Assembly: GCA_019310865.1 (NCBI GenBank)
Contig: JAFDDL010000161.1
Location: 1-7,633, forward strand
Source: Deltaproteobacteria bacterium
GTDB lineage: Bacteria; Desulfobacterota; Desulfobacteria; Desulfobacterales; JAFDDL01
Direction of reading: 5' to 3'
DNA: 7,633 nt
In this document: positions 6,834-7,633 of the stretch, in pieces
Numbering within the stretch: position 1 is the first letter of the stretch
Layout of the letters: each line of letters starts with the position of its first letter
Made by a program: the position numbers and the translations under genes
Notes under the pieces: model-generated
Databases searched by the model: none
What the model saw: the letters and a program-made list of their open reading frames with translations, nothing else
Told to the model about the DNA's origin: nothing

Positions 6834-7592
6834 CTATATTGTGCTGATGCCGCCATCCAGAACAATGCCGGATCCGATAACAAAGCCCGCCAGGTCCGAG
6901 CAGAGCCACATCACAGCCCCCGCAATTTCTTCCGGTTTTCCGAACCGCCCGACAGGGTGCATACCAAGCAACATCTGCCTCGTTTCATCGGGAAGTTTTT
7001 GGGACATCGGAGTTTCGACTACGCCGGGGCAGACCGCGTTGATACGAATCCCTAACCTCGCGTACTCAAAAGCTGCTACCTTCGTAAGTCCCATTACACC
7101 ATGCTTCGACGCTGTATAACAATAACCGCCCGGTTCGGCGACAATGCCTGCCAGAGATGCAACATTGACGATAACCCCACTGCCTTGCTTTCGCATCTGC
7201 TGAACTTCACACTGCATACATAGGAACACGCCCTTGAGATTAATCGCCATGATTCGATCCCACGATTCCTCCTCAATTTCAGTAAAGGACTCCGGCTCCA
7301 GGTGGTGGGTGCCTGCATTGTTGCAAGCAAAATCAAGCCGGCCGAATTCCTTGATGGTTCCCTCGACTAAAGCTTTGATATCTGCTTTCTTCGACACATC
7401 GCACTTTACAAACAGTCCTCGGGCGCCCAGATTCTTCACCTCCGAAACAGTCTCTTCGCCCCCACGCGGGTCCACATCGGCCACTGTGACAGTGGCACCT
7501 TCCTTTGCGAAGGCAAGGGCTATGGCCCTGCCAATGCCAGACCCTGCGCCTGTTACGAGCGCGACTTTCCCCCCCATTGCTCCCGACACCAT
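6834..7592 (-). CDS. Short-chain dehydrogenase/reductase (SDR), first of a tandem pair
   Basis: A 252-residue classical SDR, the normal length for the family, probably an NAD-dependent 3-hydroxyacyl-CoA or secondary alcohol dehydrogenase in the cytoplasm. The Rossmann motif TGAGSGIG is at residues 14-21. An Asp at about residue 39 ends strand beta-2 (VADVD), which favours NAD over NADP. NNAG is at 91-94, and the catalytic Ser146, Tyr159 and Lys163 (YTASK) are all present, as is the family's PG turn at 189-190. ATG 7592 is preceded by AGGAGG with a 6-nt spacer. It is the first gene visible in the operon. The next gene is a close paralogue, so the two may form a mixed oligomer or act on two stereoisomers or successive hydroxyacyl intermediates. 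The family is certain; the substrate is unknown, and FabG-like reduction remains possible. Confidence 0.92.
   Translation of the reverse strand: MVSGAMGGKVALVTGAGSGIGRAIALAFAKEGATVTVADVDPRGGEETVSEVKNLGARGLFVKCDVSKKADIKALVEGTIKEFGRLDFACNNAGTHHLEPESFTEIEEESWDRIMAINLKGVFLCMQCEVQQMRKQGSGVIVNVASLAGIVAEPGGYCYTASKHGVMGLTKVAAFEYARLGIRINAVCPGVVETPMSQKLPDETRQMLLGMHPVGRFGKPEEIAGAVMWLCSDLAGFVIGSGIVLDGGISTI
7494..7568 (-). repeat. 75-nt near-identical block, upstream copy
   Basis: Partner of the block at 6686-6760, with an offset of 808 nt and a single mismatch (6704 versus 7512). It covers the Rossmann nucleotide-binding start of the first SDR gene. Confidence 0.8.
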
Positions 7593-7633
7593 GTTGCACC
7601 TCCTGAGTTTTACTATTTCAAATCATTAAGAGT

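Larger units (their letters stand above)
201..7592 (-). other. Predicted eight-gene catabolic operon
   Basis: Eight minus-strand genes follow each other with gaps, in transcription order, of 52, 23, 58, 14, 10, 41 and 66 nt. No gap holds a stem followed by a T-run that would act as a terminator, and no gene of opposite orientation interrupts. All products belong to families that use CoA thioesters or move electrons, which supports one transcript and one pathway. The promoter is probably to the right of the window, since the 41 nt before the first gene hold only its ribosome binding site and no clear promoter. An internal promoter in the 66-nt gap before the acyl-CoA dehydrogenase cannot be excluded. 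Confidence 0.7.

Noticed and set aside
6005..6883. Longer form of the second SDR starting at 6883
   Set aside because: It would overlap the end of the first SDR and add 34 residues not seen in the paralogue, with no ribosome site. Start 6781 matches the paralogue's N-terminus.
1..7633. CRISPR arrays, tRNA or rRNA genes, insertion sequences, attachment sites
   Set aside because: No regularly spaced repeats, cloverleaf-like sequence, transposase or terminal inverted repeats were seen; the window is almost fully covered by metabolic genes.

Overview
The window holds eight complete protein genes plus the first codons of a ninth, all on the minus strand and read from right to left. Gaps between genes are 10 to 66 nt up to the acyl-CoA dehydrogenase, and almost every gene has its own good Shine-Dalgarno sequence, so this looks like one operon for CoA-thioester chemistry. 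The mix of families (two-cluster ferredoxin fused to a nitroreductase, paired Zn-ribbon/OB protein and thiolase, PaaK-type CoA ligase, acyl-CoA dehydrogenase) is typical of anaerobic acid degraders, most likely a Desulfobacterota (former Deltaproteobacteria) sulfate reducer or syntroph. That placement is inference from gene content; there is no rRNA or other taxonomic marker.

Layout in transcription order: two tandem short-chain dehydrogenases that are obvious paralogues (7592-6834 and 6781-6005); a phenylacetate-CoA-ligase-like AMP-forming enzyme (5981-4623); a Zn-ribbon/OB-fold (DUF35) protein (4564-4169); an SCP2-like thiolase (4154-3009); a methylmalonyl-CoA-epimerase-like VOC protein (2998-2591); a 2[4Fe-4S] ferredoxin-nitroreductase fusion (2549-1554); and an acyl-CoA dehydrogenase with Asp at the usual catalytic Glu position (1487-201). 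A 156-nt spacer follows, then a well-supported start of another minus-strand gene at position 44 that runs off the left edge.

Taken together, the genes could activate a carboxylic acid to its CoA ester (ligase), desaturate it (acyl-CoA dehydrogenase), oxidise a 3-hydroxyacyl-CoA (either or both SDRs), adjust a stereocentre (VOC epimerase) and cleave the 3-oxoacyl-CoA (DUF35/thiolase pair). The ferredoxin-nitroreductase would handle electrons or reduce or oxidise an intermediate. An enoyl-CoA hydratase is missing and may lie outside the window.

The set closely resembles the bbs (benzylsuccinate beta-oxidation) toolkit: Zn-finger subunit, thiolase, two SDRs and an acyl-CoA dehydrogenase. It differs in having a CoA ligase where bbs has a CoA transferase, and in carrying an epimerase and an Fe-S flavoprotein. 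The substrate cannot be read from the sequence; a branched or cyclic/aromatic acid is the best guess.
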